Source: Burkholderiales bacterium
Lineage (GTDB): Bacteria; Pseudomonadota; Gammaproteobacteria; Burkholderiales; Burkholderiaceae_C
Length of the DNA: 64,000 nucleotides
Reading direction: 5' to 3'
Assembly (NCBI GenBank): GCA_017307865.1
Contig: JAFKGE010000046.1
Span: forward strand, 1-64,000
This document shows, in pieces, positions 15,101 through 25,683 of the stretch. The translations under genes and the position numbers were made by a program. The stretch's first letter is position 1. Each line of letters begins with the position of its first letter. The notes beneath the pieces were generated by a model. It ran no database searches, was not told where the DNA came from, and saw nothing but the letters and a program-made list of their open reading frames with translations.

Positions 15101-18100
15101 GCTGCGGCCGTGCTCGTCGCGCGCGCTGGCCACCAGCTCGATCTCGCCGGGCTGCGTCAACTTGACGTTGCAGGCCAGCACCCCGTGCGGGCCGCTGGTG
15201 CCGGTGCAGACGGTGCCCAGGTCCTTGGTCTCGGTGTGGCTGTCGTAGGTGTAGAAGCCCCCCACCATGCGCTTGCGGCTGGTGAGCGTGGTGCGGGCGA
15301 TGGCGCGCACGTCCAGCGGCACGCCGGCCTTGGGCTTGCCCTGCAGGTCGAGCGCCAGCACCTGTACCGGCGCGTCCTGGCGGGCGGCGGCCCAGCCCTC
15401 GGCCTTGATGCCGACGACGACGGCGGCCGGCCACAGCGTGCGCGTGGCGCGCAGGGTCTGCAACTCGCCGTTGGGGTCGGCATAGGTCGCTTCCAGCACC
15501 AGCTGGCGCGGCGCGGGCGCCGGCGCGATGGGTTCGACCACCACCTGGCCCAGGCCTTCGCGGCCCAGTGTGGCGGGCAGCTTGTCGGCCACCAGGTGGG
15601 TGTCGCTGTCGGGGGCGGCCTGGCCTTCGCCCTCGGCGGGGCGGGGCGGCTCGAAGCTGAAGGCGCCATAGTCGTCATAGGAGGGCGTGAAGCCGCGCGT
15701 CAGCGCCGACACGCGCACCGGCAGGTTGGCGGCCGCGCCGCCGCCCACGTAGCCGACCTGCACCTGCACCGGCACGCGGGTGGCGGCCACCAGCGGCGCG
15801 TCGTCGGCCGGGCCCACGCGGCCCTGCATGAGCGGCAGGCGAAATTCCTCGACGCGAAAACTGCCGCTGTCGAAGGACGGGCCGTCGTCGCCCGCGCCGC
15901 GCAGGCTGATGGCGTAGACGCCCAGCCGCGCCGCCTGCGGAATGGCGAACGTGCTTTCGGCGCTGCGCCCGCCAGTGGCGGTGGTGCGCCAGGCCAGCGG
16001 CTGGGTGTATTCCTGCCCGCTGCCCAGGTGGGTGATGACCAGGCGCGTCGGGTCCTGCTTGGGCAGGCCGAAGCCGGCCTGGGTCTCGGTGCGGATCAGG
16101 TGCTTCATCGACAGCGTTTCGCCCGCGCGCAGCAGGCTGCGGTCCAGCACCGTGTGGGCGCGCGTGTCGGGCGTGGGCTCGGCGCTGGTGGGCACGTTGA
16201 AGCGCCAGGGCTCGATGCCGCGCTGCCACGACGACCAGGTGAAGGCCATGTCGGCCACGCCGTGGTTCTGCGCCCGGGCGCTGACGAAATACGCCTGCTG
16301 GAAGTCGCCCAGCCAGTCGCCCTCGCGCGCGCAGCTGGGCGGGTTGGGCGACACGGCCTTGAAGTGCGCCAGGCCCTGCGCGTCGGTGCTGGCCTGGGCC
16401 ACCGGCTTGCCGTGGCAGTCGCTGACCTGCACCGTGGCGCCGGCCACCGGCCGGCCCTGGTCCAGCGTGGTGACCCAGGCCAGCGCGTTCTCGCGCCCCA
16501 GCTTGAAGTGCACGGCCAGGTTGGTCACCAGCACGGCGGTGCGCACCACCATGGCGCGCTGCGCGCCGTAGGCCGGATCGAGCAGCGACTGGCCCAGCAA
16601 GGCGGAGCTGACTTCGAGCACGTGAAAGCCCGGCGCCAGCGGCACGCCGATGACCTCGAACGGGCGCTCGCCGGCCTTGGGTGCATCGGGCAGCGCGATG
16701 CTCTGCACGCCCGCCTGGCCGGCCAGCAGCGACACGGTGCGCGCCTCCACGCTGTCCTTGGTGTTGTCGCCCACGGGCGGCGGCAGCGGGCCCTTGACGT
16801 CGCGCGCCGCCTGTGCCCGCGGCACGAGGCGCTGCTCGTAGCGCTGCACCCGGGTGAACCAGGCGACGATGTCGGCGTCGGTCCTGGGCTGCAGGTCGTC
16901 CAGCTTCAGGTCCTTGGCCTGCAGAGCGGGCTCGACACGGCGCAGCGTGAGCGGCATCAGCGCCGGGCCGTCGGGGCCTTCGGCAAAGCGCTCGACGATG
17001 CCGAAGGGCGCGGCGGCGAACTTGGCCAGCGGCGGCAGCGGGCCGGTGGCGATCGCGAGCGGAAAGCTGTCGGCGTTGGCCAGCGGCCGGCCGCTGGCGT
17101 CCTTCAGCTCGGCCGGCAGGCTGAGCGTGAGCGTGGCGCGCTCGGGAAAGGGGCCGTCGAAGCGCAGGCGATCGAGCAGATCGTCGCCCGCGCCGCCCTC
17201 TGCCTCCTTGGGCGCGAACTCGGCCTTGTCCGTGCGCAGCCGCACGCCGCCCAGCAGCTTGCGTGCCACCGGCGCGCTGAACGTCAGCTCGATCGGGCGG
17301 ATCGGCATGCAGGCGGCCTGGGCGTTTTCGCGCTCGCAGCTGGTGCTGGCGGTGAAGGGTTCGCGCACCGTGAAGGCAAAGCGGCGCTCCACCCGGTTGG
17401 CGACGCCGCTGGGCGTGGCCACGCCGGCGCCGTAGACCAGCTGCACGCGCGTGGCCGGCGTCAGGCGCCGGTTGCAGGCCAGGGTCAGATAACGCTGCGG
17501 CGCCGCCTGCGCGGCCTTGTCCAGGTCCAGCGCCTTCAGGATGGCGGCGCGCGGCTCGCCCTCGATCAGCCGCACCGGCACGCGCTCGCCCAGGCCGTCG
17601 GCCACGCAGGCGATGTGCGCCTGCGCGCTCGCGGCCGTGGCCGCGCCGTTCAGGCGCAGCACGAAGGTCTGCTCCTCCTCGATCGGCTGGTAGCTCTCGG
17701 GCCAGATGCGCTGCACGAACGGCCCGCCGGTATTGAATCGATAGCTGCTCGCGCCCGTCAATGCTGCGCCGGAAGGCGATTTGAACCCTGGAACGACGCT
17801 CAACTCGCAGCGCACGCCGGGCGGCAGGTCGGCGGCGAAGTCGTACACCCACTGGCGCGCGCCGACCCAGTGGCCCTGGCCGCGCGCCGCGCTGGCGTCG
17901 TCGCAGCGCACGGCGAGCGGCGCGGCGGCCTGCGCATCGCCGAAGCGCATCGCGTCGTGGTCGAACTTGACCGACACCTGGCGCACGCGCGCCACCTCGC
18001 CCTGGGGGCTGAGGGCGCTGATGCCGAGCGCCTGCGCCTGGATGGACGCCAGGCCGAGCAGCAGCGCCAGGGCGGCGCGCAGGTCCGGGCGGGGCGCTCG

Positions 18101-18130
18101 CGCCGTGCGTGCGGGTGAGAGGAAGGACAT
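12158..18130 (-). CDS. Alpha-2-macroglobulin family protease trap with thioester
   Basis: A periplasmic protein of about 1990 residues, matching the length of the bacterial YfhM/MG2-type family that traps foreign proteases. A signal peptide (residues 8-34, ALALLLGLASIQAQALG) lacks a lipobox Cys, unlike E. coli YfhM, so it is probably soluble. The thioester motif CLEQ is intact at Cys1497-Gln1500, inside a terpenoid-toroid-like domain (CLEQQTSKAIGMGDEQAW). Many beta-rich macroglobulin repeats precede it, with an MG2-like segment (LVTNLAVHFKLGRENALAW). ATG 18130 was chosen over the ATG 13 codons upstream because it gives a normal signal peptide. It is followed by pbpC, the usual partner. Confidence 0.9.
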   Translation of the reverse strand: MSFLSPARTARAPRPDLRAALALLLGLASIQAQALGISALSPQGEVARVRQVSVKFDHDAMRFGDAQAAAPLAVRCDDASAARGQGHWVGARQWVYDFAADLPPGVRCELSVVPGFKSPSGAALTGASSYRFNTGGPFVQRIWPESYQPIEEEQTFVLRLNGAATAASAQAHIACVADGLGERVPVRLIEGEPRAAILKALDLDKAAQAAPQRYLTLACNRRLTPATRVQLVYGAGVATPSGVANRVERRFAFTVREPFTASTSCERENAQAACMPIRPIELTFSAPVARKLLGGVRLRTDKAEFAPKEAEGGAGDDLLDRLRFDGPFPERATLTLSLPAELKDASGRPLANADSFPLAIATGPLPPLAKFAAAPFGIVERFAEGPDGPALMPLTLRRVEPALQAKDLKLDDLQPRTDADIVAWFTRVQRYEQRLVPRAQAARDVKGPLPPPVGDNTKDSVEARTVSLLAGQAGVQSIALPDAPKAGERPFEVIGVPLAPGFHVLEVSSALLGQSLLDPAYGAQRAMVVRTAVLVTNLAVHFKLGRENALAWVTTLDQGRPVAGATVQVSDCHGKPVAQASTDAQGLAHFKAVSPNPPSCAREGDWLGDFQQAYFVSARAQNHGVADMAFTWSSWQRGIEPWRFNVPTSAEPTPDTRAHTVLDRSLLRAGETLSMKHLIRTETQAGFGLPKQDPTRLVITHLGSGQEYTQPLAWRTTATGGRSAESTFAIPQAARLGVYAISLRGAGDDGPSFDSGSFRVEEFRLPLMQGRVGPADDAPLVAATRVPVQVQVGYVGGGAAANLPVRVSALTRGFTPSYDDYGAFSFEPPRPAEGEGQAAPDSDTHLVADKLPATLGREGLGQVVVEPIAPAPAPRQLVLEATYADPNGELQTLRATRTLWPAAVVVGIKAEGWAAARQDAPVQVLALDLQGKPKAGVPLDVRAIARTTLTSRKRMVGGFYTYDSHTETKDLGTVCTGTSGPHGVLACNVKLTQPGEIELVASARDEHGRSALAAASVWVSGQGELWFGGRNDDRMDVLAERKTYRPGDTATLQVRMPFRHATALVAVEREGILHTEVLELTGKNPTVALKIEPDWGPNVYVSVLALRGRVHEVPWYSFFTWGYKAPRAWWQAFWVDSKDHVPPTALVDLSKPAFRLGMAELKLGAAGHQLAVEVKADQASYPVRGKAQVTITARRPDGSPAAGAEVALAAVDQALLELMPNRSWDLLDAMLTRRAWGVQTATAQMEIVGRRHYGRKAVPAGGDGGSAHPTRELLDTLLLWQPRIALDAQGQAHIEVPLNDALSTFQIVAVADLGLGLFGTGQTSVRTTQDLQIISGLPPLVRAGDRFSALLTVRNTTAQPMKVELTPRATLLELKPQTVDVPAGEARELQWDVTAPPELAATRAEALLWVVQARDVNGSARDALKLSQRVVPAVPLAVQQATLVQLDGAFTVPVAPPPDALPASGPKRGGLQLALQPSLAGGLPAIRDWLARYPYSCLEQQTSKAIGMGDEQAWQRTVAQLPAYLDGDGLASYFPPRAGDTHGGSDTLTAWLLAATDEAARLDAAWRLPEAPRQAMIKGLADFVAGRIERRHWSPRADLDVRKLAAIEALSRYGAANAAMLDSVTLTPNQWPTSAVIDWVNVLRRVKAIPEQPRKLAEAMQVLRARLSVQGTRLVFSTESNDAWWWLMAGGDVNAARLLLTVMDNAAWRGDVGRLVTGFIGRQNNGAWRTTTANLWGSLALRQFSRTHEATPVAGITRASLGTDSEQVDWRNVHALKAGQTIEQGRGLGTPALPGQLVGNTLSLPWPAGGTSELTVAHQGTGKPWLTLQSLAAVPLLAPRTAGYQIRKSVALVDATGPNASPGTDGAYTRGDIVRVTLEVTAAAPMTWVAVTDPIPAGATILGSGLGRDSIIATQGEKREGQGWPAFEERSFEAFRSYYDYLPKGTIKVEYTLRLNNAGHFQMPPSRVEALYAPEMFGEAPNAAIEVKQP

Positions 18131-18205
18131 GCGGGGTTCCCGGGCCGGTTGAGCGCCCGAGGGTAGCAAACCCCGCAGGGTGGCCGATGCCGCCGGCCGG
18201 CCGCG

Positions 18206-19198
18206 TCAGTTGACGGTGACGTGCGCGTCCTTGACCAGCTTGGCGAACTTGTCGGTCTCGCTGCGGATTTCGCCGGCCATGTCCTCGCTGCTGTTGCCGA
18301 TGGGGATGGCGCCGATGTCGGCCATGCGCTGGCCGAACTCGGGCGAGCGGATGATCTTGACCATCTCGGTGTTCAGACGCGCCACGATGTCCTTGGGCGT
18401 GGCGGCCGGCGCCAGCACGCCGAACCAGGTGCCGATGTTGAAGCCCTTGAGGCCGGCCTGGTCCAGCGTGGGCACGTCGGGCAGGGCGGCCGAACGGGTG
18501 GCGGTGGTGACGGCCAGCGGGCGCAGCTTGCCGGCCTTGATGTGCGGCAGCACCGGCGTGATGGTGTCGAAGGACATCAGGATCTGGCCGCCCAGCAGGT
18601 CGCTGGCCAGCGGGCCGCTGCCCTTGTAGGCCACGTGCGTCAGTGTGGTGCCGGTCTGCTGCTGGAACTGCATGCCGATCAGGTGCTGGGCCGTGCCGTT
18701 GCCGTTGGAGCCGAAGTTGGCGTGCTCGGGGTGGGCCTTGATGTAGCTCACCAGCTCGGTCAGGTTCTTCACCGGCGTGGCGGCGTTGACCACCAGCACG
18801 TTGGGCACCATGGCGATCATGGTGATGGGCGCCAGGTCGCGCTGAAAGTCGTAGGGCAGCTTGCTGTAGACGCTGGTGGCGATGGTGTGGTGCACGGCGC
18901 CGATCAGCAGGGTGTAGCCGTCGGGTTTGGCCTTGCTGACATAGTCGGCGCCGATGGTGGCGCCGGCGCCCGGCTTGCTCTCGACGATCACCGGCTGGCC
19001 CAGTGCGGCCGTCAGGCGCTCGCCCAGGGCGCGTGCCAGCACGTCGGTGGTGCCGCCGGCGGCAAAGGGCACGACCAGGGTGATCGGCCGGTTCGGCCAG
19101 GACTGGGCCCAGGCGCCGCCGGTGGCGGCAAGCGCCAGGGTGGCGGCGGCAGCGCGCGCCAGGGTGCGGCGCGACAGGCGAGTGGGGGTGACGGGCAT
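18206..19198 (-). CDS. Bug/TctC-family periplasmic solute receptor (tartrate module)
   Basis: A 330-residue tripartite tricarboxylate transporter receptor. A twin-arginine-like signal (SRRTLARAAAATLALAAT) is followed by the family start WPNRPITLVVPFAAGGTTDVLAR and the conserved GAGATIGADYVSKAKPDGYTLL segment. The C-terminal end has the usual G-x-x-P helix. Such proteins bind carboxylates; its position after the tartrate dehydrogenase gene suggests tartrate or a related diacid. No tctA or tctB membrane genes are adjacent, so it must share a permease or act otherwise. A GGAG ribosome site precedes the ATG. It is the second gene of a two-gene operon divergent from the LysR gene. Confidence 0.88.
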   Translation of the reverse strand: MPVTPTRLSRRTLARAAAATLALAATGGAWAQSWPNRPITLVVPFAAGGTTDVLARALGERLTAALGQPVIVESKPGAGATIGADYVSKAKPDGYTLLIGAVHHTIATSVYSKLPYDFQRDLAPITMIAMVPNVLVVNAATPVKNLTELVSYIKAHPEHANFGSNGNGTAQHLIGMQFQQQTGTTLTHVAYKGSGPLASDLLGGQILMSFDTITPVLPHIKAGKLRPLAVTTATRSAALPDVPTLDQAGLKGFNIGTWFGVLAPAATPKDIVARLNTEMVKIIRSPEFGQRMADIGAIPIGNSSEDMAGEIRSETDKFAKLVKDAHVTVN

Positions 19199-19240
19199 GC
19201 TGGGGTCTCCGGGGTTGGAATGCTTGGCTGTGGTGGTGGG

Positions 19241-20329
19241 TCAGGCGACCTGGCGCTGCGGCACGTGGGCGAGCAGCTCGCACACGGCGGCCGTCACCTG
19301 CGCCGTGCTGGCCGTGCCGCCCAGGTCGCGCGTGTGCAGGCGGGGGGTGGCGGTGACTTGTTCGATGGCGTGCATCAGGCGCTGCGCGGCGGTGGCTTCG
19401 CCCAGGTGCTCCAGCAGCATCACGCAGCTCCAGAAGGTGCCGACCGGGTTGGCCACGCCCTGGCCCATGATGTCGAAGGCCGAGCCGTGGATGGGCTCGA
19501 ACATGCTGGGGTAGCGGCGTTCGGGGTCGATGTTGCCGGTGGGCGCGATCCCCAGGCTGCCGGCCAGCGCGGCGGCCAGGTCGCTCAGGATGTCGGCGTG
19601 CAGGTTGGTGGCGACGATGGTGTCCAGCGTGGCCGGGCGGTTGACCATGCGCGCGGTCATGGCGTCCACCAGTTCCTTGTCCCAGCGCACGTCGGGGAAC
19701 TCGCGCGCCACCTCGGCGGCGATTTCGTCCCACATCACCATGGCGTGGCGCTGGGCATTGCTCTTGGTGATGACGGTGAGCAGCTTGCGCGGGCGCGACT
19801 GCGCCAGCCTGAAGGCAAAGCGCATGATGCGTTCCACGCCCGCGCGGGTCATCATGCTCACGTCGGTGGCGGCCTCCAGCGGATGGCCCTGGTGCACGCG
19901 CCCGCCCACGCCGGCGTACTCGCCCTCGGAGTTCTCGCGCACGATCACCCAGTCCAGATCCTGCGGCCCGCAGCGCTTGAGCGGCGCGTCGATGCCGGGC
20001 AGGATGCGCGTGGGCCGCACGTTGGCGTACTGGTCGAAGCCCTGGCAGATCTTCAGGCGCAGGCCCCACAGCGTGACGTGGTCGGGAATGTGCGGATCGC
20101 CCGCCGAGCCGAACAGGATGGCGTCCTTGTCGCGCAGGGCGTCCAGGCCGTCCGCGGGCATCATCACGCCGTGGCGGCGGAAATGATCGCCCCCCCAGTC
20201 GAAGGATTCGAACTCGAAGCGAAAGCCGGCGCCGCCGTCGGCCAGCGCCTGCAACACCTGTTGGCCGGCGGGGATCACTTCCTGGCCGATGCCGTCGCCG
20301 GGGATGGCGGCGATGCGGTAAGTCTTCAT
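19241..20329 (-). CDS. ttuC: Tartrate dehydrogenase/decarboxylase-type enzyme
   Basis: A 362-residue member of the isocitrate/isopropylmalate dehydrogenase family in its tartrate dehydrogenase branch. Typical segments are IAAIPGDGIGQEVIPAG, WGLRLKICQGFDQYANVRPT, VIVRENSEGEYAGVGG and the NLHADILSDLAAALAGSLG metal-site region, plus GSAFDIMGQGVANPVGTF near the end. These give the NAD-dependent oxidation and decarboxylation of 2-hydroxy diacids with Mn or Mg. The WGLRL and C-QGFDQYAN segments favour tartrate dehydrogenase over leuB, and leuB-type neighbours are absent. It is first in an operon with a TctC receptor and is likely controlled by the divergent LysR protein. Confidence 0.87.
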   Translation of the reverse strand: MKTYRIAAIPGDGIGQEVIPAGQQVLQALADGGAGFRFEFESFDWGGDHFRRHGVMMPADGLDALRDKDAILFGSAGDPHIPDHVTLWGLRLKICQGFDQYANVRPTRILPGIDAPLKRCGPQDLDWVIVRENSEGEYAGVGGRVHQGHPLEAATDVSMMTRAGVERIMRFAFRLAQSRPRKLLTVITKSNAQRHAMVMWDEIAAEVAREFPDVRWDKELVDAMTARMVNRPATLDTIVATNLHADILSDLAAALAGSLGIAPTGNIDPERRYPSMFEPIHGSAFDIMGQGVANPVGTFWSCVMLLEHLGEATAAQRLMHAIEQVTATPRLHTRDLGGTASTAQVTAAVCELLAHVPQRQVA

Positions 20330-20420
20330 GGGGGTTCCTGTCGGGATGGCTGGCGACGCAGCGATGGGCCGAGTCTAGGCAGCGCAGGCCGGGCTGGCGC
20401 GCGCCTGTGGTGAAATCATT

Positions 20421-20444
20421 GTTCACTTCAAGTTAACAGTGAAC
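20421..20444. promoter_or_regulatory. Inverted repeat between ttuC and its LysR regulator
   Basis: GTTCACT (20421-20427) and AGTGAAC (20438-20444) form a perfect inverted repeat around TCAAGTTAAC. The site overlaps the upstream GTG start candidate of the LysR gene. It contains the T-N11-A form expected for a LysR site and probably gives autoregulation and control of the divergent operon. Confidence 0.6.
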
Positions 20445-20447
20445 GCC

Positions 20448-21371
20448 ATGAACCAAGCCATCCAGCCGGCCGACCTGGGCTTTTTTTCGACCCTGGCCAG
20501 CGCCGGCAGCCTGAGCGCCGCCGCGCGCGAGCTGGGCGTCAGCACGCCGGCCGTGAGCAAGCACCTGGCGGCGATGGAAGCGCGCCTGGGCGTGCCGCTG
20601 GTGCGCCGCACCACGCGGCGCATGAGCCTGACGGCCGAGGGCGAGCGCTACCTGGTGCAGGCGCGCCGCATCCTGGCCGACATCGACGCCCTGCACCACA
20701 GCCTGGGCGCGGCGCGCGAGACGCCCAGCGGCCTGCTGCGCGTGAACGCCACGCTGGGCTTCGGGCGCAGCCACGTGGCGCCGCTGGTGTCGCGCTTCGC
20801 GCGCCGCTATCCGCAGGTACAGGTGCAATTGCAGCTGTCGGTCAGCCCGCCGCCGCTGTCGGACAACGCGTTCGACGTCTGCGTGCGCTTCGGCAGCCCG
20901 CCCGACGCCCGCGTGCTGGCGCGCCGGTTGGCGCCCAACCGGCGCCTGCTGTGCGCGGCGCCCGCCTATTTGGCGCGGCGCGGCACGCCGGCCAGCGTGG
21001 AAGAGCTGGTGCGCCACGACTGCATCGGCATTCGCCAGGGCGACGAAGCCTATGGCCTGTGGCGCCTGGCCACGGCGCGCGGGCGGCCGCAGGCCGTCAA
21101 GATCGGCGGGCCGCTGACCACCAACGATGGCGGCGTGGCGGTGAACTGGGCGCTAGAAGGCCACGGCATCCTGCTGCGCGCCGAGTGGGACATCCAGGCC
21201 TATCTGCGCAGCGGCCGGCTGGTGGCCGTGCTGCCGCAGTACCGCTCGCCCGATGCCGACATCTACGCGGTCTATCCGCCCGGCCAGCAGCTGACGGCGC
21301 GGGTGCGGGTCTTCGTCGATTTTCTGGCGGCGGCGTTCGCGCGCCACGGCGTGCCGGCGCGCGGCGAGTGA
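20448..21371 (+). CDS. LysR-family transcriptional regulator of the tartrate operon
   Basis: A LysR protein of about 307 residues. The winged HTH is at the N-terminus (GFFSTLASAGSLSAAARELG, VSTPAVSKHLAAMEARLGVP, LVRRTTRRMSLTAEGERYL). The effector domain follows from about residue 90, with the family pattern of two alpha/beta lobes. ATG 20448 is preferred to GTG 20439 because the inverted repeat at 20421-20444 covers the latter. It is divergent from the ttuC-tctC operon, the usual arrangement for a LysR regulator of neighbouring catabolic genes. The effector is presumably a tartrate isomer, by context only. Confidence 0.88.
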   Translation: MNQAIQPADLGFFSTLASAGSLSAAARELGVSTPAVSKHLAAMEARLGVPLVRRTTRRMSLTAEGERYLVQARRILADIDALHHSLGAARETPSGLLRVNATLGFGRSHVAPLVSRFARRYPQVQVQLQLSVSPPPLSDNAFDVCVRFGSPPDARVLARRLAPNRRLLCAAPAYLARRGTPASVEELVRHDCIGIRQGDEAYGLWRLATARGRPQAVKIGGPLTTNDGGVAVNWALEGHGILLRAEWDIQAYLRSGRLVAVLPQYRSPDADIYAVYPPGQQLTARVRVFVDFLAAAFARHGVPARGE

Positions 21372-21384
21372 TTGGGCGAGCCGC

Positions 21385-22833
<1,449 letters not shown>

Positions 22834-22931
22834 GGCGGGTGGGAAAGAGTTGCGGCCACGCATCGGCGCGGCATGAACGGCGGCGGGCGCCCGATGAAAG
22901 GCACTTCGAGGGCCCTACACTGGGCGAGCCC

Positions 22932-23987
22932 ATGAAGGATTCGCAAATTCTATCGACCCTGACCGAGCGCTGGCTGCCGCCGGCGCCGCCGCCGCCCGCG
23001 CCGGTGCTGGTGTTCGACGCCTGCGAGGTGGGCGTGATCCTGCGCGCCGTGCTGTACGTGGAGGCGGTGCTGGCGGTGGCGCTGATGTATGGCGCCGCCT
23101 CGCTGGCCGACTGGCTGGGCAGCGTGGCGGTGCTGACGGGCGCGGCGCTGCCGGCCACCTTGCTGTGGCTGGTGATCGGCTGCGCGCTCAAGCGCCCGCT
23201 GGCGCGCCTGAAGCCCGCCGCGCAACTGAGCGCCGGCGTGGCGCTGGGCGCGCTGGGCGGGGTGTATGCGGCCGGCACCATGGCGCTGACGGGCTTGGTC
23301 GCGCAGCCGGCCTGGCTGGCCGCCGCCTGCACCGGCGCGCTGCTGGCCGCGGGCCTGGTGGCGGGGCTGATGTGGCGTGCGCGCGGGCGCATGCCGGCGG
23401 CCACCACGGCGCGCCTGGCGGAGCTGCAGGCGCGCATCCGCCCGCACTTTCTGTTCAACGCGCTCAACTCGGCCATGGCCCTGGTGCGCGAGGAGCCGGC
23501 CCAGGCCGAGGAGGTGCTGGCCGACTTGGCGGATTTGTTTCGCCACGCGCTGGCCGACCAGCACGGCGCCTCCAGCGTGGCGCAGGAGATCGAGCTGGCG
23601 CGCCGCTACCTGGCGATCGAGCAGGTGCGCTTCGGCGAGCGCCTGAAGGTGGAGTGGGCGCTGGACCCGCGCGTGGGCGCCGCGCAGCTGCCGCCGCTGA
23701 TCCTGCAGCCGCTGGTGGAAAACGCCGTCATCCACGGCGTGGAGCCCAGCGCGCAGGGCGCGCGCCTGCGCATCTCCACCCAGCTGCGCGGCGCCATGGC
23801 GCTGATCAAGATCACCAACACCGTGCCGGCCGGGCAGGGTGAGAGCGGCCACGGCATGGCGCTGACCAATGTGCGCGACCGGCTGCGCCTGCTGCACGAC
23901 CTGCAGGGCAGCTTTCGTACCGCGCTGGTCGACGGGGTGTACCAGGCGCGCATCGAGATCCCGATGCCGCGCGGGGGCAACGCATGA
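22932..23987 (+). CDS. LytS/AlgZ-type membrane sensor histidine kinase
   Basis: A 351-residue kinase with four hydrophobic segments between about residues 35 and 147, and no large periplasmic domain. A His_kinase domain follows, with the phospho-acceptor His172 in LQARIRPHFLFNALNSAMAL, an N box in PPLILQPLVENAVIHG and a G box GHGMALTNVRDRL. The order and spacing match the AlgZ/FimS group of Pseudomonas and beta-proteobacteria. ATG 22932 was chosen because it precedes the first hydrophilic leader typical of the group. Its stop overlaps the start of the LytTR response regulator, so they form a two-component pair. The signal is unknown. Confidence 0.9.
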   Translation: MKDSQILSTLTERWLPPAPPPPAPVLVFDACEVGVILRAVLYVEAVLAVALMYGAASLADWLGSVAVLTGAALPATLLWLVIGCALKRPLARLKPAAQLSAGVALGALGGVYAAGTMALTGLVAQPAWLAAACTGALLAAGLVAGLMWRARGRMPAATTARLAELQARIRPHFLFNALNSAMALVREEPAQAEEVLADLADLFRHALADQHGASSVAQEIELARRYLAIEQVRFGERLKVEWALDPRVGAAQLPPLILQPLVENAVIHGVEPSAQGARLRISTQLRGAMALIKITNTVPAGQGESGHGMALTNVRDRLRLLHDLQGSFRTALVDGVYQARIEIPMPRGGNA

Positions 23988-24724
23988 CGCTGCGCGTGCT
24001 GATCGTCGACGACGAGCCGCTGGCGCGCTCGCGCCTGCGCACGCTGCTGGGCGACTGCCGCGCGCCGGCCGCGCTGGTGGCGGGCGAGGCGGCCAACGCG
24101 GCCGACGCCATGGCGCTGCTGGCGCACCAGCGCTTCGACCTCGCGCTGCTGGACATCCACCTGCCCGGCGCCGACGGCATGCAGCTGGCGCAGGCGCTGC
24201 GCGCGCTGGAGCAGCCGCCGGCGGTGGTGTTCGTCACCGCGCACAGCGAATACGCGGTGCACGCCTTCGAGATCGAGGCGCTGGACTACCTGACCAAGCC
24301 GGTGCGACTGGAGCGCCTGCAGGTCGCGCTTCAAAAAGCGGAGCGCTTTGCGCAGAATGAACGGGCGCCAGAGGCCGATTTGGCTTCAGACGCGCTGCTG
24401 ATCACCGAGCGCGGCCGAACCCTGCGCGTGCCGCTGGCCGAGGTGCTGTACCTGCGCGCCGAGCTCAAGTACGTCACGGTGCGCACGGCCGCCGCCAGCC
24501 ATCTGCTGGACGGCAGCCTGAGCCAGCTGGAAGAGCGCTGGGGCGAGCGCTTCGTGCGCATCCACCGCAACGCGCTGGTGGCGCGCGCGGCCATGCGCGC
24601 GCTGGTGCGCCACGTGGATGCCGACGAGGGCGAGGGCTGGGCCGTGCAGCTGGCCGGGGTGGGCGAGGCGCTGGCCGTGTCGCGCCGCCAGCTGGCGGCG
24701 GTGCGCGCGGCACTGGGGCAGTGA
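23984..24724 (+). CDS. LytTR-family response regulator (AlgR-like)
   Basis: A 246-residue regulator. The receiver domain has acidic Asp9-Asp10, the phosphorylated Asp57 ([14 protein letters not shown]), Thr85 region ([20 protein letters not shown]) and Lys105 (DYLTKPV). The C-terminal LytTR DNA-binding domain starts near residue 135 ([20 protein letters not shown]), with [15 protein letters not shown] near residue 190. It overlaps the kinase gene by four bases. AlgR homologues control surface functions such as pili and exopolysaccharide. In this family the pair sits next to argH and hemC, as here, which is a conserved arrangement in Pseudomonas as well. Confidence 0.92.
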   Translation: MTLRVLIVDDEPLARSRLRTLLGDCRAPAALVAGEAANAADAMALLAHQRFDLALLDIHLPGADGMQLAQALRALEQPPAVVFVTAHSEYAVHAFEIEALDYLTKPVRLERLQVALQKAERFAQNERAPEADLASDALLITERGRTLRVPLAEVLYLRAELKYVTVRTAAASHLLDGSLSQLEERWGERFVRIHRNALVARAAMRALVRHVDADEGEGWAVQLAGVGEALAVSRRQLAAVRAALGQ

Positions 24725-24761
24725 GCGCGGCGCCGGGGGCGTTCTTGTAGCATCCCCATCC

Positions 24762-25667
24762 ATGTCCCTGAAGATCACCATCGCCACCCGAGAAAGCCGC
24801 CTGGCCCTGTGGCAGGCCGAGCACGTCAAGGCGCTGCTGCAGCAGCGCGGCCACCAAGTCACCCTGCTGGGCATGACCACGCGTGGCGACCAGATCCTGG
24901 ATCGCAGCCTGTCCAAGGTGGGCGGCAAGGGCCTGTTCGTGAAGGAGCTTGAAACCGCGCTGGAAGAAGGCCGCGCCGACATCGCCGTGCATTCGCTGAA
25001 AGACGTGCCGATGGATTTGCCGCCCGGCTTCGCGCTGGCCGGCGTGATGGCGCGCGAAGACCCGCGCGACGCCTGGGTGTCCCCGCACTACGGCCGGCTG
25101 GAGGATCTGCCCACGGGCGCGGTGGTCGGCACCTCCAGCCTGCGCCGCACCGTGTTGCTGCGCGCGCTGCGCCCCGATCTGCGCATCGAGCCGCTGCGCG
25201 GCAACCTGGACACGCGCCTGCGCAAGCTGGACGAGGGCCTGTACGCCGGCATCGTGCTGGCGGCGGCGGGCCTGAAGCGCCTGGGCCTGGCCGCGCGCAT
25301 CCGCCATGTGTTCGACACCGAGCAGATGCTGCCGGCCGCGGGGCAGGGCGCGCTGGGCATCGAGACGCGCGCCGGCCGCGCCGAGCTGGCGCAGGCGCTG
25401 GCGCCGCTGGCCGACGCCGCCACCACCTTGTGCACCGCCGCCGAGCGCGCCGTCAGCCGCGCCATGGGCGGCAGCTGCTCGATGCCGCTGGCCGCGCACG
25501 CCACGCTGGAGGGCACACAGATGCTGTTGCGCGCCGCCTGGGGCGACCCCGAGGGCGCGCCCGGCCTGGTGCGCGCCAGCGAGCGCGCCGACGTGCGCAC
25601 GCCCGAGCAGGCCGAGGCCCTGGGCCAGCGCGTGGCCGCTGCGCTGCGCGCCGGCGGCGCGCACTGA
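24762..25667 (+). CDS. hemC: Hydroxymethylbilane synthase (porphobilinogen deaminase)
   Basis: HemC joins four porphobilinogen units to hydroxymethylbilane in tetrapyrrole synthesis. The 301-residue protein has [19 protein letters not shown], the catalytic-Asp region [20 protein letters not shown], the Arg cluster [32 protein letters not shown] and the dipyrromethane cofactor Cys239 in [11 protein letters not shown]. All key residues are present. It is first in a hemC-hemD-hemX-hemY cluster on one strand. Only 16 bases separate it from hemD. Confidence 0.96.
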   Translation: MSLKITIATRESRLALWQAEHVKALLQQRGHQVTLLGMTTRGDQILDRSLSKVGGKGLFVKELETALEEGRADIAVHSLKDVPMDLPPGFALAGVMAREDPRDAWVSPHYGRLEDLPTGAVVGTSSLRRTVLLRALRPDLRIEPLRGNLDTRLRKLDEGLYAGIVLAAAGLKRLGLAARIRHVFDTEQMLPAAGQGALGIETRAGRAELAQALAPLADAATTLCTAAERAVSRAMGGSCSMPLAAHATLEGTQMLLRAAWGDPEGAPGLVRASERADVRTPEQAEALGQRVAAALRAGGAH

Positions 25668-25683
25668 GTCGGACGTTTCCCGC

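Noticed and set aside
12251-18118. A 1955-codon open frame on the plus strand
   Set aside because: It is antisense to the alpha-2-macroglobulin gene and is His/Gln/Gly-rich without any domain; long antisense frames are common at this GC content.
15675-20426. A 1583-codon open frame on the minus strand across three genes
   Set aside because: It runs through ttuC, the tctC gene and part of the macroglobulin gene in a second frame and is Arg/Gly-rich without motifs.
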